DNA of 6,124 nucleotides, from contig JAKUNX010000101.1 in NCBI GenBank assembly GCA_022451835.1, forward strand, positions 1 to 6,124. The letters run 5' to 3'. The notes beneath the pieces were generated by a model. The model did not search any database. It was not told where the DNA came from and saw only the letters and a program-made list of their open reading frames with translations. Both the position numbers and the translations under genes were made by a program. The first letter of the stretch is position 1; each line of letters starts with the position of its first letter. Positions 6,045 through 6,124 of this stretch are shown here, piece by piece. This stretch comes from Candidatus Poseidoniaceae archaeon (GTDB lineage Archaea > Thermoplasmatota > Poseidoniia > Poseidoniales > Poseidoniaceae).

Positions 6045-6124
6045 AGTCGTCAGCCCAAGGGTCTTCATCATCGCCCCATGTAGGCGCTGGTGCAGGTGGT
6101 GTTTCTTCAGCAGGTGCTTCTTCA
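6043..6124 (-). CDS. C-terminal acidic Pro/Ala-rich tail of an unknown protein (partial)
   Basis: The minus-strand frame entering at the right edge is open for 26 codons to TAG at 6045-6043. It reads as an acidic and Pro/Ala-rich stretch (EEAPAEETPPAPAP) followed by TWGDDEDPWADD at the end. Such low-complexity acidic tails with Trp residues are plausible for a marine archaeal protein but do not identify a family. A competing frame is also open here but would give a Lys/His-rich peptide and is less likely. The gene ends 8 bp before psd, and its stop overlaps the psd ribosome site, so it is in the same operon. An archaetidylserine synthase would be a natural neighbour of psd, but nothing in the visible tail shows this. 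Confidence 0.65.
   Translation of the reverse strand, partial: EEAPAEETPPAPAPTWGDDEDPWADD

Noticed and set aside
5727..6083. Open frame of 118 codons on the + strand opposite psd
   Set aside because: It lies fully antisense to a well-supported decarboxylase and the edge of its neighbour, and its product (Ser-, Arg- and Pro-rich) shows no motif.
1..6124. CRISPR array, tRNA, rRNA or insertion sequence
   Set aside because: No spaced direct repeats, clover-leaf pattern, transposase motif or terminal inverted repeats were seen; nearly the whole window is coding.

Overview
The window looks archaeal, most likely planktonic marine Euryarchaeota (Poseidoniales, Marine Group II, or a relative). Three genes support this. 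One encodes an archaeal-type YchF/OLA1 GTPase. One encodes RaSEA, the radical SAM enzyme of archaeosine synthesis, a tRNA modification made only in archaea. One encodes a short-form phosphatidylserine/archaetidylserine decarboxylase. Starts are preceded by GGAGG, GGTGA or AGGTGA Shine-Dalgarno sequences and spacing is very tight. The Marine Group II placement is inferred from this gene mix and the acidic protein tails; no database search was done.

Layout: positions 1-165 (+ strand) hold the end of a membrane protein. Everything else is on the minus strand. Read in transcription order from the right edge, it holds: the acidic, Pro/Ala-rich C-terminal tail of an unknown protein (6124-6043); psd (6034-5177); raSEA (5180-4014), which overlaps psd by 4 bp; an 89-bp non-coding gap with two dyad symmetries and a TATA-like element; a small two-helix membrane protein (3924-3655); a 726-residue membrane protein (3640-1460); and ychF (1446-166). 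The ychF stop codon directly abuts the stop codon of the convergent + strand gene.

The operon appears to fall into two transcription blocks. The tail-psd-raSEA block is translationally coupled and joins membrane lipid head-group synthesis to tRNA modification. The second block, small membrane protein, 726-residue protein and ychF, has gaps of only 13-14 bp and its own candidate promoter and operators.

The most unusual item is the 726-residue protein. About 490 residues resemble the core of heme-copper oxidase subunit I (cbb3/CcoN type), but the histidines that bind heme and copper appear to be missing. This core continues into a probable cytosolic tail with two canonical EF-hand calcium loops and a C-terminal SAP-like helix-extended-helix motif. 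I know of no described system with this domain order. With the small two-helix protein beside it, it may be a calcium-responsive membrane complex built on a former oxidase scaffold.
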